A stretch of 64,000 bases of DNA from Patiria miniata (lineage: Eukaryota > Echinodermata > Asteroidea > Valvatida > Asterinidae): the NCBI RefSeq assembly GCF_015706575.1, contig NW_024037056.1:12103176-12167175 (forward strand), given 5' to 3'. A program made the translations under genes and the position numbers. Positions 11,641-26,600 of the stretch are shown here, piece by piece (within the stretch, counting starts at the first letter, position 1; each line of letters starts with the position of its first letter). The notes under the pieces are model-generated. The model made no database searches, had not been told where the DNA came from, and saw only the letters and a list, made by a program, of their open reading frames with translations.

Positions 11641-14600
11641 TCATGTGTCGCGGTCTAAAGGTACCTTAACATGTATGGATTTTGACAAACTATAGCTTGG
11701 TGGATAGCGGATGAATAGGCCAACACGCTGACAAATTTGAAAGGCTTCTGACTTGAAACTTTTGGAGTGAGCCCCAGAAGTAGGTGCATGATGCCCCCAG
11801 TTTCGTTTTTGTGCAGTAAGTCCCATAGCAAGGGCTGTCAGCGCCAGCCTACATGGCTCTCATGAGTCGCGGTCTAAAGGTATCTCAACATGGATGGATT
11901 TTGACAAACTATACCTTGGTGGATAGCGGATGAATAGGCCAACACGCTGACAAATTTGCAAGGCTTCTGACTTGAAACTTTTGGAGTGAGCCCCAGAAGT
12001 AGGTGCATGATGCCCCCAGTTTCGTTTTTGTGCAGTAAGTCCCATAGCAAGGGCTGTCAGCGCCAGCCTACATGGCTCTCATGAGTCGCGGTCTAAAGGT
12101 ATCTCAACATAGATGGATTTTGACAAACTATACCTTGGTGGATAGCGGATGAATAGGCCAACAAGCTGACAAATTTGCAAGGCTTCAGACTTGAAACTTT
12201 TGGAGTGAGCCCCAGAAGTAGGTGCATGATGCCCCCAGTTTCGTTTTTGTGCAGTAAGTCCCATAGCAAGGGCTGTCAGCGCCAGCCTACATGGCTCTCA
12301 TGAGTCGCGGTCTAAAGGTATCTCAACATGGATGGATTTTGACAAACTATACCTTGGTGGATAGCGGATGAATAGGCCAACAAGCTGACAAATTTGCAAG
12401 GCTTCAGACTTGAAACTTTTGGAGTGAGCCCCAGAAGTAGGTGCATGATGCCCCCAGTTTCGTTTTTGTGCAGTAAGTCCCATAGCAAGGGCTGTCAGCG
12501 CCAGCCTACATGGCTCTCATGAGTCGCGGTCTAAAGGTATCTCAACATGGATGGATTTTGACAAACTATACCTTGGTGGATAGCGGATGAATAGGCCAAC
12601 AAGCTGACAAATTTGCAAGGCTTCTGACTTGAAACTTTTGGAGTGAGCCCCAGAAGTAGGTGCATGATGCCCCCAGTTTCGTTTTTGTGCAGTAAGTCCC
12701 ATAGCAAGGGCTGTCAGCGCCAGCCTACATGGCTCTCATGAGTCGCGGTCTAAAGGTATCTCAACATAGATGGATTTTGACAAACTATACCTTGGTGGAT
12801 AGCTGATGAATAGGCCAACAGGCTGACAAATTTGCAAGGCTTCAGACTTGAAACTTTTGGAGTGAGCCCCAGAAGTAGGTGCATGATGCCCCCAGTTTCG
12901 TTTTTGTGCAGTAAGTCCCATAGCAAGGGCTGTCAGCGCCAGCCTACATGGCTCTCATGAGTCGCGGTCTAAAGGTATCTCAACATGGATGGATTTTGAC
13001 AAACTATACCTTGGTGGATAGCGGATGAATAGGCCAACAAGCTGACAAATTTGCAAGGCTTCAGACTTGAAACTTTTGGAGTGAGCCCCAGAAGTAGGTG
13101 CATGATGCCCCCAGTTTCGTTTTTGTGCAGTAAGTCCCATAGCAAGGGCTGTCAGCGCCAGCCTACATGGCTCTCATGAGTCGCGGTCTAAAGGTACCTC
13201 AACATGGATGGATTTTGACAAACTATACCTTGGTGGATAGCGGATGAATAGGCCAACACGCTGACAAATTTGCAAGGCTTCTGACTTGAAACTTTTGGAG
13301 TGAGCCCCAGAAGTAGGTGCATGATGCCCCCAGTTTCGTTTTTGTGCAGTAAGTCCCATAGCAAGGGCTGTCAGCGCCAGCCTACATGGCTCTCATGAGT
13401 CGCGGTCTAAAGGTACCTCAACATGGATGGATTTTGACAAACTATACCTTGGTGGATAGCGGATGAATAGGCCAACACGCTGACAAATTTGCAAGGCTTC
13501 AGACTTGAAACTTTTGGAGTGAGCCCCAGAAGTAGGTGCATGATGCCCCCAGTTTCGTTTTTGTGCAGTAAGTCCCATAGCAAGGGCTGTCAGCGCCAGC
13601 CTACATGGCTCTCATGAGTCGCGGTCTAAAGGTATCTCAACATGGATGGATTTTGACAAACTATACCTTGGTGGATAGCGGATGAATAGGCCAACACGCT
13701 GACAAATTTGCAAGGCTTCAGACTTGAAACTTTTGGAGTGAGCCCCAGAAGTAGGTGCATGATGCCCCCAGTTTCGTTTTTGTGCAGTAAGTCCCATAGC
13801 AAGGGCTGTCAGCGCCAGCCTACATGGCTCTCATGAGTCGCGGTCTAAAGGTACCTCAACATGGATGGATTTTGACAAACTATACCTTGGTGGATAGCGG
13901 ATGAATAGGCCAACAAGCTGACAAATTTGCAAGGCTTCAGACTTGAAACTTTTGGAGTGAGCCCCAGAAGTAGGTGCATGATCCCCCAGTTTCGTTTTTG
14001 TGCAGTAAGTCCCATAGCAAGGGCTGTCAGCGCCAGCCTACATGGCTCTCATGAGTCGCGGTCTAAAGGTCCATTAACATGGATGGATTTTGACAAACTA
14101 TACCTTGGTGGATAGCGGATGAATAGGCCAACAAGCTGACAAATTTGCAAGGCTTCAGACTTGAAACTTTTGGAGTGAGCCCCAGAAGTAGGTGCATGAT
14201 GCCCCCAGTTTCGTTTTTTTGCAGTAAGTCCCATAGCAAGGGCTGTCAGCGCCAGCCTACATGGCTCTCATGAGTCGCAAAGTAACATGGATGGATTTTG
14301 ACAAACTATACCTTGGTGGATAGCGGATGAATAGGCCAACACGCTGACAAATTTGCAAGGCTTCAGACTTGAAACTTTTGGAGTGAGCCCCAGAAGTAGG
14401 TGCATGATGCCCCCAGTTTCGTTTTTGTGCAGTAAGTCCCATAGCAAGGGCTGTCAGCGCCAGCCTACATGGCTCTCATGAGTCGCGGTCTAAAGGTACC
14501 TCAACATGGATGGATTTTGACAAACTATACCTTGGTGGATAGCGGATGAATAGGCCAACACGCTGACAAATTTGCAAGGCTTCTGACTTGAAACTTTTGG

Positions 14601-17600
14601 AGTGAGCCCCAGAAGTAGGTGCATGATGCCCCCAGTTTCGTTTTTGTGCAGTAAGTCCCATAGCAAGGGCTGTCAGCGCCAGCCTACATGGCTCTCATGA
14701 GTCGCGGTCTAAAGGTATCTCAACATGGATGGATTTTGACAAACTATACCTTGGTGGATAGCGGATGAATAGGCCAACACGCTGACAAATTTGCAAGGCT
14801 TCTGACTTGAAACTTTTGGAGTGAGCCCCAGAAGTAGGTGCATGATGCCCCCAGTTTCGTTTTTGTGCAGTAAGTCCCATAGCAAGGGCTGTCAGCGCCA
14901 GCCTACATGGCTCTCATGAGTCGCGGTCTAAAGGTATCTCAACATGGATGGATTTTGACAAACTATACCTTGGTGGATAGCGGATGAATAGGCCAACAAG
15001 CTGACAAATTTGCAAGGCTTCTGACTTGAAACTTTTGGAGTGAGCCCCAGAAGTAGGTGCATGATGCCCCCAGTTTCGTTTTTGTGCAGTAAGTCCCATA
15101 GCAAGGGCTGTCAGCGCCAGCCTACATGGCTCTCATGAGTCGCGGTCTAAAGGTATCTCAACATGGATGGATTTTGACAAACTATACCTTGGTGGATAGC
15201 GGATGAATAGGCCAACAAGCTGACAAATTTGCAAGGCTTCAGACTTGAAACTTTTGGAGTGAGCCCCAGAAGTAGGTGCATGATGCCCCCAGTTTCGTTT
15301 TTGTGCAGTAAGTCCCATAGCAAGGGCTGTCAGCGCCAGCCTACATGGCTCTCATGAGTCGCGGTCTAAAGGTATCTCAACATGGATGGATTTTGACAAA
15401 CTATACCTTGGTGGATAGCGGATGAATAGGCCAACAAGCTGACAAATTTGCAAGGCTTCTGACTTGAAACTTTTGGAGTGAGCCCCAGAAGTAGGTGCAT
15501 GATGCCCCCAGTTTCGTTTTTGTGCAGTAAGTCCCATAGCAAGGGCTGTCAGCGCCAGCCTACATGGCTCTCATGAGTCGCGGTCTAAAGGTATCTCAAC
15601 ATGGATGGATTTTGACAAACTATACCTTGGTGGATAGCGGATGAATAGGCCAACAGCTGACAAATTTGCAAGGCTTCAGACTTGAAACTTTTGGAGTGAG
15701 CCCCAGAAGTAGGTGCATGATGCCCCCAGTTTCGTTTTTGTGCAGTAAGTCCCATAGCAAGGGCTGTCAGCGCCAGCCTACATGGCTCTCATGAGTCGCG
15801 GTCTAAAGGTATCTCAACATGGATGGATTTTGACAAACTATACCTTGGTGGATAGCGGATGAATAGGCCAACAAGCTGACAAATTTGCAAGGCTTCAGAC
15901 TTGAAACTTTTGGAGTGAGCCCCAGAAGTAGGTGCATGATGCCCCCAGTTTCGTTTTTGTGCAGTAAGTCCCATAGCAAGGGCTGTCAGCGCCAGCCTAC
16001 ATGGCTCTCATGAGTCGCGGTCTAAAGGTACCTCAACATGGATGGATTTTGACAAACTATACCTTGGTGGATAGCGGATGAATAGGCCAACACGCTGACA
16101 AATTTGCAAGGCTTCTGACTTGAAACTTTTGGAGTGAGCCCCAGAAGTAGGTGCATGATGCCCCCAGTTTCGTTTTTGTGCAGTAAGTCCCATAGCAAGG
16201 GCTGTCAGCGCCAGCCTACATGGCTCTCATGAGTCGCGGTCTAAAGGTACCTCAACATGGATGGATTTTGACAAACTATACCTTGGTGGATAGCGGATGA
16301 ATAGGCCAACACGCTGACAAATTTGCAAGGCTTCAGACTTGAAACTTTTGGAGTGAGCCCCAGAAGTAGGTGCATGATGCCCCCAGTTTCGTTTTTGTGC
16401 AGTAAGTCCCATAGCAAGGGCTGTCAGCGCCAGCCTACATGGCTCTCATGAGTCGCGGTCTAAAGGTATCTCAACATGGATGGATTTTGACAAACTATAC
16501 CTTGGTGGATAGCGGATGAATAGGCCAACACGCTGACAAATTTGCAAGGCTTCAGACTTGAAACTTTTGGAGTGAGCCCCAGAAGTAGGTGCATGATGCC
16601 CCCAGTTTCGTTTTTGTGCAGTAAGTCCCATAGCAAGGGCTGTCAGCGCCAGCCTACATGGCTCTCATGAGTCGCGGTCTAAAGGTATCTCAACATGGAT
16701 GGATTTTGACAAACTATACCTTGGTGGATAGCGGATGAATAGGCCAACAAGCTGACAAATTTGCAAGGCTTCAGACTTGAAACTTTTGGAGTGAGCCCCA
16801 GAAGTAGGTGCATGATGCCCCCAGTTTCGTTTTTGTGCAGTAAGTCCCATAGCAAGGGCTGTCAGCGCCAGCCTACATGGCTCTCATGAGTCGCGGTCTA
16901 AAGGTACCTCAACATGGATGGATTTTGACAAACTATACCTTGGTGGATAGCGGATGAATAGGCCAACACGCTGACAAATTTGCAAGGCTTCTGACTTGAA
17001 ACTTTTGGAGTGAGCCCCAGAAGTAGGTGCATGATGCCCCCAGTTTCGTTTTTGTGCAGTAAGTCCCATAGCAAGGGCTGTCAGCGCCAGCCTACATGGC
17101 TCTCATGAGTCGCGGTCTAAAGGTACCTCAACATGGATGGATTTTGACAAACTATACCTTGGTGGATAGCGGATGAATAGGCCAACACGCTGACAAATTT
17201 GCAAGGCTTCAGACTTGAAACTTTTGGAGTGAGCCCCAGAAGTAGGTGCATGATGCCCCCAGTTTCGTTTTTGTGCAGTAAGTCCCATAGCAAGGGCTGT
17301 CAGCGCCAGCCTACATGGCTCTCATGAGTCGCGGTCTAAAGGTATCTCAACATGGATGGATTTTGACAAACTATACCTTGGTGGATAGCGGATGAATAGG
17401 CCAACACGCTGACAAATTTGCAAGGCTTCTGACTTGAAACTTTTGGAGTGAGCCCCAGAAGTAGGTGCATGATGCCCCCAGTTTCGTTTTTGTGCAGTAA
17501 GTCCCATAGCAAGGGCTGTCAGCGCCAGCCTACATGGCTCTCATGAGTCGCGGTCTAAAGGTATCTCAACATGGATGGATTTTGACAAACTATACCTTGG

Positions 17601-20600
17601 TGGATAGCGGATGAATAGGCCAACAAGCTGACAAATTTGCAAGGCTTCTGACTTGAAACTTTTGGAGTGAGCCCCAGAAGTAGGTGCATGATGCCCCCAG
17701 TTTCGTTTTTGTGCAGTAAGTCCCATAGCAAGGGCTGTCAGCGCCAGCCTACATGGCTCTCATGAGTCGCGGTCTAAAGGTATCTCAACATGGATGGATT
17801 TTGACAAACTATACCTTGGTGGATAGCGGATGAATAGGCCAACACGCTGACAAATTTGCAAGGCTTCTGACTTGAAACTTTTGGAGTGAGCCCCAGAAGT
17901 AGGTGCATGATGCCCCCAGTTTCGTTTTTGTGCAGTAAGTCCCATAGCAAGGGCTGTCAGCGCCAGCCTACATGGCTCTCATGAGTCGCGGTCTAAAGGT
18001 ATCTCAACATGGATGGATTTTGACAAACTATACCTTGGTGGATAGCGGATGAATAGGCCAACAAGCTGACAAATTTGCAAGGCTTCTGACTTGAAACTTT
18101 TGGAGTGAGCCCCAGAAGTAGGTGCATGATGCCCCCAGTTTCGTTTTTGTGCAGTAAGTCCCATAGCAAGGGCTGTCAGCGCCAGCCTACATGGCTCTCA
18201 TGAGTCGCGGTCTAAAGGTATCTCAACATGGATGGATTTTGACAAACTATACCTTGGTGGATAGCGGATGAATAGGCCAACAAGCTGACAAATTTGCAAG
18301 GCTTCAGACTTGAAACTTTTGGAGTGAGCCCCAGAAGTAGGTGCATGATGCCCCCAGTTTCGTTTTTGTGCAGTAAGTCCCATAGCAAGGGCTGTCAGCG
18401 CCAGCCTACATGGCTCTCATGAGTCGCGGTCTAAAGGTACCTCAACATGGATGGATTTTGACAAACTATACCTTGGTGGATAGCGGATGAATAGGCCAAC
18501 ACGCTGACAAATTTGCAAGGCTTCTGACTTGAAACTTTTGGAGTGAGCCCCAGAAGTAGGTGCATGATGCCCCCAGTTTTTTTTGTGCAGTAAGTCCCAT
18601 AGCAAGGGCTGTCAGCGCCAGCCTACATGGCTCTCATGAGTCGCGGTCTAAAGGTATCTCAACATGGATGGATTTTGACAAACTATACCTTGGTGGATAG
18701 CGGATGAATAGGCCAACACGCTGACAAATTTGCAAGGCTTCTGACTTGAAACTTTTGGAGTGAGCCCCAGAAGTAGGTGCATGATGCCCCCAGTTTCGTT
18801 TTTGTGCAGTAAGTCCCATAGCAAGGGCTGTCAGCGCCAGCCTACATGGCTCTCATGAGTCGCGGTCTAAAGGTATCTCAACATGGATGGATTTTGACAA
18901 ACTATACCTTGGTGGATAGCGGATGAATAGGCCAACACGCTGACAAATTTGCAAGGCTTCTGACTTGAAACTTTTGGAGTGAGCCCCAGAAGTAGGTGCA
19001 TGATGCCCCCAGTTTCGTTTTTGTGCAGTAAGTCCCATAGCAAGGGCTGTCAGCGCCAGCCTACATGGCTCTCATGAGTCGCGGTCTAAAGGTACCTCAA
19101 CATGGATGGATTTTGACAAACTATACCTTGGTGGATAGCGGATGAATAGGCCAACACGCTGACAAATTTGCAAGGCTTCTGACTTGAAACTTTTGGAGTG
19201 AGCCCCAGAAGTAGGTGCATGATGCCCCCAGTTTCGTTTTTGTGCAGTAAGTCCCATAGCAAGGGCTGTCAGCGCCAGCCTACATGGCTCTCATGAGTCG
19301 CGGTCTAAAGGTATCTCAACATGGATGGATTTTGACAAACTATACCTTGGTGGATAGCGGATGAATAGGCCAACACGCTGACAAATTTGCAAGGCTTCAG
19401 ACTTGAAACTTTTGGAGTGAGCCCCAGAAGTAGGTGCATGATGCCCCCAGTTTCGTTTTTGTGCAGTAAGTCCCATAGCAAGGGCTGTCAGCGCCAGCCT
19501 ACATGGCTCTCATGAGTCGCGGTCTAAAGGTATCTCAACATGGATGGATTTTGACAAACTATACCTTGGTGGATAGCGGATGAATAGGCCAACAAGCTGA
19601 CAAATTTGCAAGGCTTCTGACTTGAAACTTTTGGAGTGAGCCCCAGAAGTAGGTGCATGATGCCCCCAGTTTCGTTTTTGTGCAGTAAGTCCCATAGCAA
19701 GGGCTGTCAGCGCCAGCCTACATGGCTCTCATGAGTCGCGGTCTAAAGGTACCTCAACATGGATGGATTTTGACAAACTATACCTTGGTGGATAGCGGAT
19801 GAATAGGCCAACACGCTGACAAATTTGCAAGGCTTCTGACTTGAAACTTTTGGAGTGAGCCCCAGAAGTAGGTGCATGATGCCCCCAGTTTCGTTTTTGT
19901 GCAGTAAGTCCCATAGCAAGGGCTGTCAGCGCCAGCCTACATGGCTCTCATGAGTCGCGGTCTAAAGGTACCTCAACATGGATGGATTTTGACAAACTAT
20001 ACCTTGGTGGATAGCGGATGAATAGGCCAACACGCTGACAAATTTGCAAGGCTTCAGACTTGAAACTTTTGGAGTGAGCCCCAGAAGTAGGTGCATGATG
20101 CCCCCAGTTTCGTTTTTGTGCAGTAAGTCCCATAGCAAGGGCTGTCAGCGCCAGCCTACATGGCTCTCATGAGTCGCGGTCTAAAGGTATCTCAACATGG
20201 ATGGATTTTGACAAACTATACCTTGGTGGATAGCGGATGAATAGGCCAACACGCTGACAAATTTGCAAGGCTTCTGACTTGAAACTTTTGGAGTGAGCCC
20301 CAGAAGTAGGTGCATGATGCCCCCAGTTTCGTTTTTGTGCAGTAAGTCCCATAGCAAGGGCTGTCAGCGCCAGCCTACATGGCTCTCATGAGTCGCGGTC
20401 TAAAGGTATCTCAACATGGATGGATTTTGACAAACTATACCTTGGTGGATAGCGGATGAATAGGCCAACAAGCTGACAAATTTGCAAGGCTTCTGACTTG
20501 AAACTTTTGGAGTGAGCCCCAGAAGTAGGTGCATGATGCCCCCAGTTTCGTTTTTGTGCAGTAAGTCCCATAGCAAGGGCTGTCAGCGCCAGCCTACATG

Positions 20601-23600
20601 GCTCTCATGAGTCGCGGTCTAAAGGTATCTCAACATGGATGGATTTTGACAAACTATACCTTGGTGGATAGCGGATGAATAGGCCAACACGCTGACAAAT
20701 TTGCAAGGCTTCTGACTTGAAACTTTTGGAGTGAGCCCCAGAAGTAGGTGCATGATGCCCCCAGTTTCGTTTTTGTGCAGTAAGTCCCATAGCAAGGGCT
20801 GTCAGCGCCAGCCTACATGGCTCTCATGAGTCGCGGTCTAAAGGTATCTCAACATGGATGGATTTTGACAAACTATACCTTGGTGGATAGCGGATGAATA
20901 GGCCAACAAGCTGACAAATTTGCAAGGCTTCTGACTTGAAACTTTTGGAGTGAGCCCCAGAAGTAGGTGCATGATGCCCCCAGTTTCGTTTTTGTGCAGT
21001 AAGTCCCATAGCAAGGGCTGTCAGCGCCAGCCTACATGGCTCTCATGAGTCGCGGTCTAAAGGTACCTCAACATGGATGGATTTTGACAAACTATACCTT
21101 GGTGGATAGCGGATGAATAGGCCAACACGCTGACAAATTTGCAAGGCTTCTGACTTGAAACTTTTGGAGTGAGCCCCAGAAGTAGGTGCATGATGCCCCC
21201 AGTTTTTTTTTGTGCAGTAAGTCCCATAGCAAGGGCTGTCAGCGCCAGCCTACATGGCTCTCATGAGTCGCGGTCTAAAGGTATCTCAACATGGATGGAT
21301 TTTGACAAACTATACCTTGGTGGATAGCGGATGAATAGGCCAACACGCTGACAAATTTGCAAGGCTTCTGACTTGAAACTTTTGGAGTGAGCCCCAGAAG
21401 TAGGTGCATGATGCCCCCAGTTTCGTTTTTGTGCAGTAAGTCCCATAGCAAGGGCTGTCAGCGCCAGCCTACATGGCTCTCATGAGTCGCGGTCTAAAGG
21501 TATCTCAACATGGATGGATTTTGACAAACTATACCTTGGTGGATAGCGGATGAATAGGCCAACACGCTGACAAATTTGCAAGGCTTCAGACTTGAAACTT
21601 TTGGAGTGAGCCCCAGAAGTAGGTGCATGATGCCCCCAGTTTCGTTTTTGTGCAGTAAGTCCCATAGCAAGGGCTGTCAGCGCCAGCCTACATGGCTCTC
21701 ATGAGTCGCGGTCTAAAGGTATCTCAACATGGATGGATTTTGACAAACTATACCTTGGTGGATAGCGGATGAATAGGCCAACACGCTGACAAATTTGCAA
21801 GGCTTCTGACTTGAAACTTTTGGAGTGAGCCCCAGAAGTAGGTGCATGATGCCCCCAGTTTCGTTTTTGTGCAGTAAGTCCCATAGCAAGGGCTGTCAGC
21901 GCCAGCCTACATGGCTCTCATGAGTCGCGGTCTAAAGGTATCTCAACATGGATGGATTTTGACAAACTATACCTTGGTGGATAGCGGATGAATAGGCCAA
22001 CACGCTGACAAATTTGCAAGGCTTCTGACTTGAAACTTTTGGAGTGAGCCCCAGAAGTAGGTGCATGATGCCCCCAGTTTCGTTTTTGTGCAGTAAGTCC
22101 CATAGCAAGGGCTGTCAGCGCCAGCCTACATGGCTCTCATGAGTCGCGGTCTAAAGGTATCTCAACATGGATGGATTTTGACAAACTATACCTTGGTGGA
22201 TAGCGGATGAATAGGCCAACAAGCTGACAAATTTGCAAGGCTTCTGACTTGAAACTTTTGGAGTGAGCCCCAGAAGTAGGTGCATGATGCCCCCAGTTTC
22301 GTTTTTGTGCAGTAAGTCCCATAGCAAGGGCTGTCAGCGCCAGCCTACATGGCTCTCATGAGTCGCGGTCTAAAGGTATCTCAACATGGATGGATTTTGA
22401 CAAACTATACCTTGGTGGATAGCGGATGAATAGGCCAACACGCTGACAAATTTGCAAGGCTTCTGACTTGAAACTTTTGGAGTGAGCCCCAGAAGTAGGT
22501 GCATGATGCCCCCAGTTTCGTTTTTGTGCAGTAAGTCCCATAGCAAGGGCTGTCAGCGCCAGCCTACATGGCTCTCATGAGTCGCGGTCTAAAGGTATCT
22601 CAACATGGATGGATTTTGACAAACTATACCTTGGTGGATAGCGGATGAATAGGCCAACACGCTGACAAATTTGCAAGGCTTCTGACTTGAAACTTTTGGA
22701 GTGAGCCCCAGAAGTAGGTGCATGATGCCCCCAGTTTTTTTTTTTGTGCAGTAAGTCCCATAGCAAGGGCTGTCAGCGCCAGCCTACATGGCTCTCATGA
22801 GTCGCGGTCTAAAGGTATCTCAACATGGATGGATTTTGACAAACTATACCTTGGTGGATAGCGGATGAATAGGCCAACACGCTGACAAATTTGCAAGGCT
22901 TCTGACTTGAAACTTTTGGAGTGAGCCCCAGAAGTAGGTGCATGATGCCCCCAGTTTCGTTTTTGTGCAGTAAGTCCCATAGCAAGGGCTGTCAGCGCCA
23001 GCCTACATGGCTCTCATGAGTCGCGGTCTAAAGGTATCTCAACATGGATGGATTTTGACAAACTATACCTTGGTGGATAGCGGATGAATAGGCCAACAAG
23101 CTGACAAATTTGCAAGGCTTCAGACTTGAAACTTTTGGAGTGAGCCCCAGAAGTAGGTGCATGATGCCCCCAGTTTCGTTTTTGTGCAGTAAGTCCCATA
23201 GCAAGGGCTGTCAGCGCCAGCCTACATGGCTCTCATGAGTCGCGGTCTAAAGGTATCTCAACATGATGGATTTTGACAAACTATACCTTGGTGGATAGCG
23301 GATGAATAGGCCAACACGCTGACAAATTTGCAAGGCTTCTGACTTGAAACTTTTGGAGTGAGCCCCAGAAGTAGGTGCATGATGCCCCAGTTTCGTTTTT
23401 GTGCAGTAAGTCCCATAGCAAGGGCTGTCAGCGCCAGCCTACATGGCTCTCATGAGTCGCGGTCTAAAGGTATCTCAACATGGATGGATTTTGACAAACT
23501 ATACCTTGGTGGATAGCGGATGAATAGGCCAACAAGCTGACAAATTTGCAAGGCTTCTGACTTGAAACTTTTGGAGTGAGCCCCAGAAGTAGGTGCATGA

Positions 23601-26600
23601 TGCCCCCAGTTTCGTTTTTGTGCAGTAAGTCCCATAGCAAGGGCTGTCAGCGCCAGCCTACATGGCTCTCATGAGTCGCGGTCTAAAGGTACCTCAACAT
23701 GGATGGATTTTGACAAACTATACCTTGGTGGATAGCGGATGAATAGGCCAACACGCTGACAAATTTGCAAGGCTTCTGACTTGAAACTTTTGGAGTGAGC
23801 CCCAGAAGTAGGTGCATGATGCCCCCAGTTTCGTTTTTGTGCAGTAAGTCCCATAGCAAGGGCTGTCAGCGCCAGCCTACATGGCTCTCATGAGTCGCGG
23901 TCTAAAGGTACCTCAACATGGATGGATTTTGACAAACTATACCTTGGTGGATAGCGGATGAATAGGCCAACAAGCTGACAAATTTGCAAGGCTTCTGACT
24001 TGAAACTTTTGGAGTGAGCCCCAGAAGTAGGTGCATGATGCCCCAGTTTCGTTTTTGTGCAGTAAGTCCCATAGCAAGGGCTGTCAGCGCCAGCCTACAT
24101 GGCTCTCATGAGTCGCGGTCTAAAGGTATCTCAACATGGATGGATTTTGACAAACTATACCTTGGTGGATAGCGGATGAATAGGCCAACACGCTGACAAA
24201 TTTGCAAGGCTTCTGACTTGAAACTTTTGGAGTGAGCCCCAGAAGTAGGTGCATGATGCCCCCAGTTTCGTTTTTGTGCAGTAAGTCCCATAGCAAGGGC
24301 TGTCAGCGCCAGCCTACATGGCTCTCATGAGTCGCGGTCTAAAGGTATCTCAACATGGATGGATTTTGACAAACTATACCTTGGTGGATAGCGGATGAAT
24401 AGGCCAACACGCTGACAAATTTGCAAGGCTTCTGACTTGAAACTTTTGGAGTGAGCCCCAGAAGTAGGTGCATGATGCCCCCAGTTTCGTTTTTGTGCAG
24501 TAAGTCCCATAGCAAGGGCTGTCAGCGCCAGCCTACATGGCTCTCATGAGTCGCGGTCTAAAGGTATCTCAACATGGATGGATTTTGACAAACTATACCT
24601 TGGTGGATAGCGGATGAATAGGCCAACAAGCTGACAAATTTGCAAGGCTTCAGACTTGAAACTTTTGGAGTGAGCCCCAGAAGTAGGTGCATGATGCCCC
24701 CAGTTTCGTTTTTGTGCAGTAAGTCCCATAGCAAGGGCTGTCAGCGCCAGCCTACATGGCTCTCATGAGTCGCGGTCTAAAGGTACCTCAACATGGATGG
24801 ATTTTGACAAACTATACCTTGGTGGATAGCGGATGAATAGGCCAACAAGCTGACAAATTTGCAAGGCTTCTGACTTGAAACTTTTGGAGTGAGCCCCAGA
24901 AGTAGGTGCATGATGCCCCCAGTTTCGTTTTTGTGCAGTAAGTCCCATAGCAAGGGCTGTCAGCGCCAGCCTACATGGCTCTCATGAGTCGCGGTCTAAA
25001 GGTACCTCAACATGGATGGATTTTGACAAACTATACCTTGGTGGATAGCGGATGAATAGGCCAACAAGCTGACAAATTTGCAAGGCTTCAGACTTGAAAC
25101 TTTTGGAGTGAGCCCCAGAAGTAGGTGCATGATGCCCCCAGTTTCGTTTTTGTGCAGTAAGTCCCATAGCAAGGGCTGTCAGCGCCAGCCTACATGGCTC
25201 TCATGAGTCGCGGTCTAAAGGTATCTCAACATGGATGGATTTTGACAAACTATACCTTGGTGGATAGCGGATGAATAGGCCAACACGCTGACAAATTTGC
25301 AAGGCTTCTGACTTGAAACTTTTGGAGTGAGCCCCAGAAGTAGGTGCATGATGCCCCCAGTTTCGTTTTTGTGCAGTAAGTCCCATAGCAAGGGCTGTCA
25401 GCGCCAGCCTACATGGCTCTCATGAGTCGCGGTCTAAAGGTATCTCAACATGGATGGATTTTGACAAACTATACCTTGGTGGATAGCGGATGAATAGGCC
25501 AACACGCTGACAAATTTGCAAGGCTTCTGACTTGAAACTTTTGGAGTGAGCCCCAGAAGTAGGTGCATGATGCCCCCAGTTTCGTTTTTGTGCAGTAAGT
25601 CCCATAGCAAGGGCTGTCAGCGCCAGCCTACATGGCTCTCATGAGTCGCGGTCTAAAGGTATCTCAACATGGATGGATTTTGACAAACTATACCTTGGTG
25701 GATAGCGGATGAATAGGCCAACACGCTGACAAATTTGCAAGGCTTCTGACTTGAAACTTTTGGAGTGAGCCCCAGAAGTAGGTGCATGATGCCCCCAGTT
25801 TCGTTTTTGTGCAGTAAGTCCCATAGCAAGGGCTGTCAGCGCCAGCCTACATGGCTCTCATGAGTCGCGGTCTAAAGGTATCTCAACATGGATGGATTTT
25901 GACAAACTATACCTTGGTGGATAGCGGATGAATAGGCCAACACTGACAAATTTGCAAGGCTTCAGACTTGAAACTTTTGGAGTGAGCCCCAGAAGTAGGT
26001 GCATGATGCCCCCAGTTTCGTTTTTGTGCAGTAAGTCCCATAGCAAGGGCTGTCAGCGCCAGCCTACATGGCTCTCATGAGTCGCGGTCTAAAGGTACCT
26101 CAACATGGATGGATTTTGACAAACTATACCTTGGTGGATAGCGGATGAATAGGCCAACACGCTGACAAATTTGCAAGGCTTCTGACTTGAAACTTTTGGA
26201 GTGAGCCCCAGAAGTAGGTGCATGATGCCCCCAGTTTCGTTTTTGTGCAGTAAGTCCCATAGCAAGGGCTGTCAGCGCCAGCCTACATGGCTCTCATGAG
26301 TCGCGGTCTAAAGGTATCTCAACATGGATGGATTTTGACAAACTATACCTTGGTGGATAGCGGATGAATAGGCCAACACGCTGACAAATTTGCAAGGCTT
26401 CTGACTTGAAACTTTTGGAGTGAGCCCCAGAAGTAGGTGCATGATGCCCCCAGTTTCGTTTTTGTGCAGTAAGTCCCATAGCAAGGGCTGTCAGCGCCAG
26501 CCTACATGGCTCTCATGAGTCGCGGTCTAAAGGTATCTCAACATGGATGGATTTTGACAAACTATACCTTGGTGGATAGCGGATGAATAGGCCAACACGC

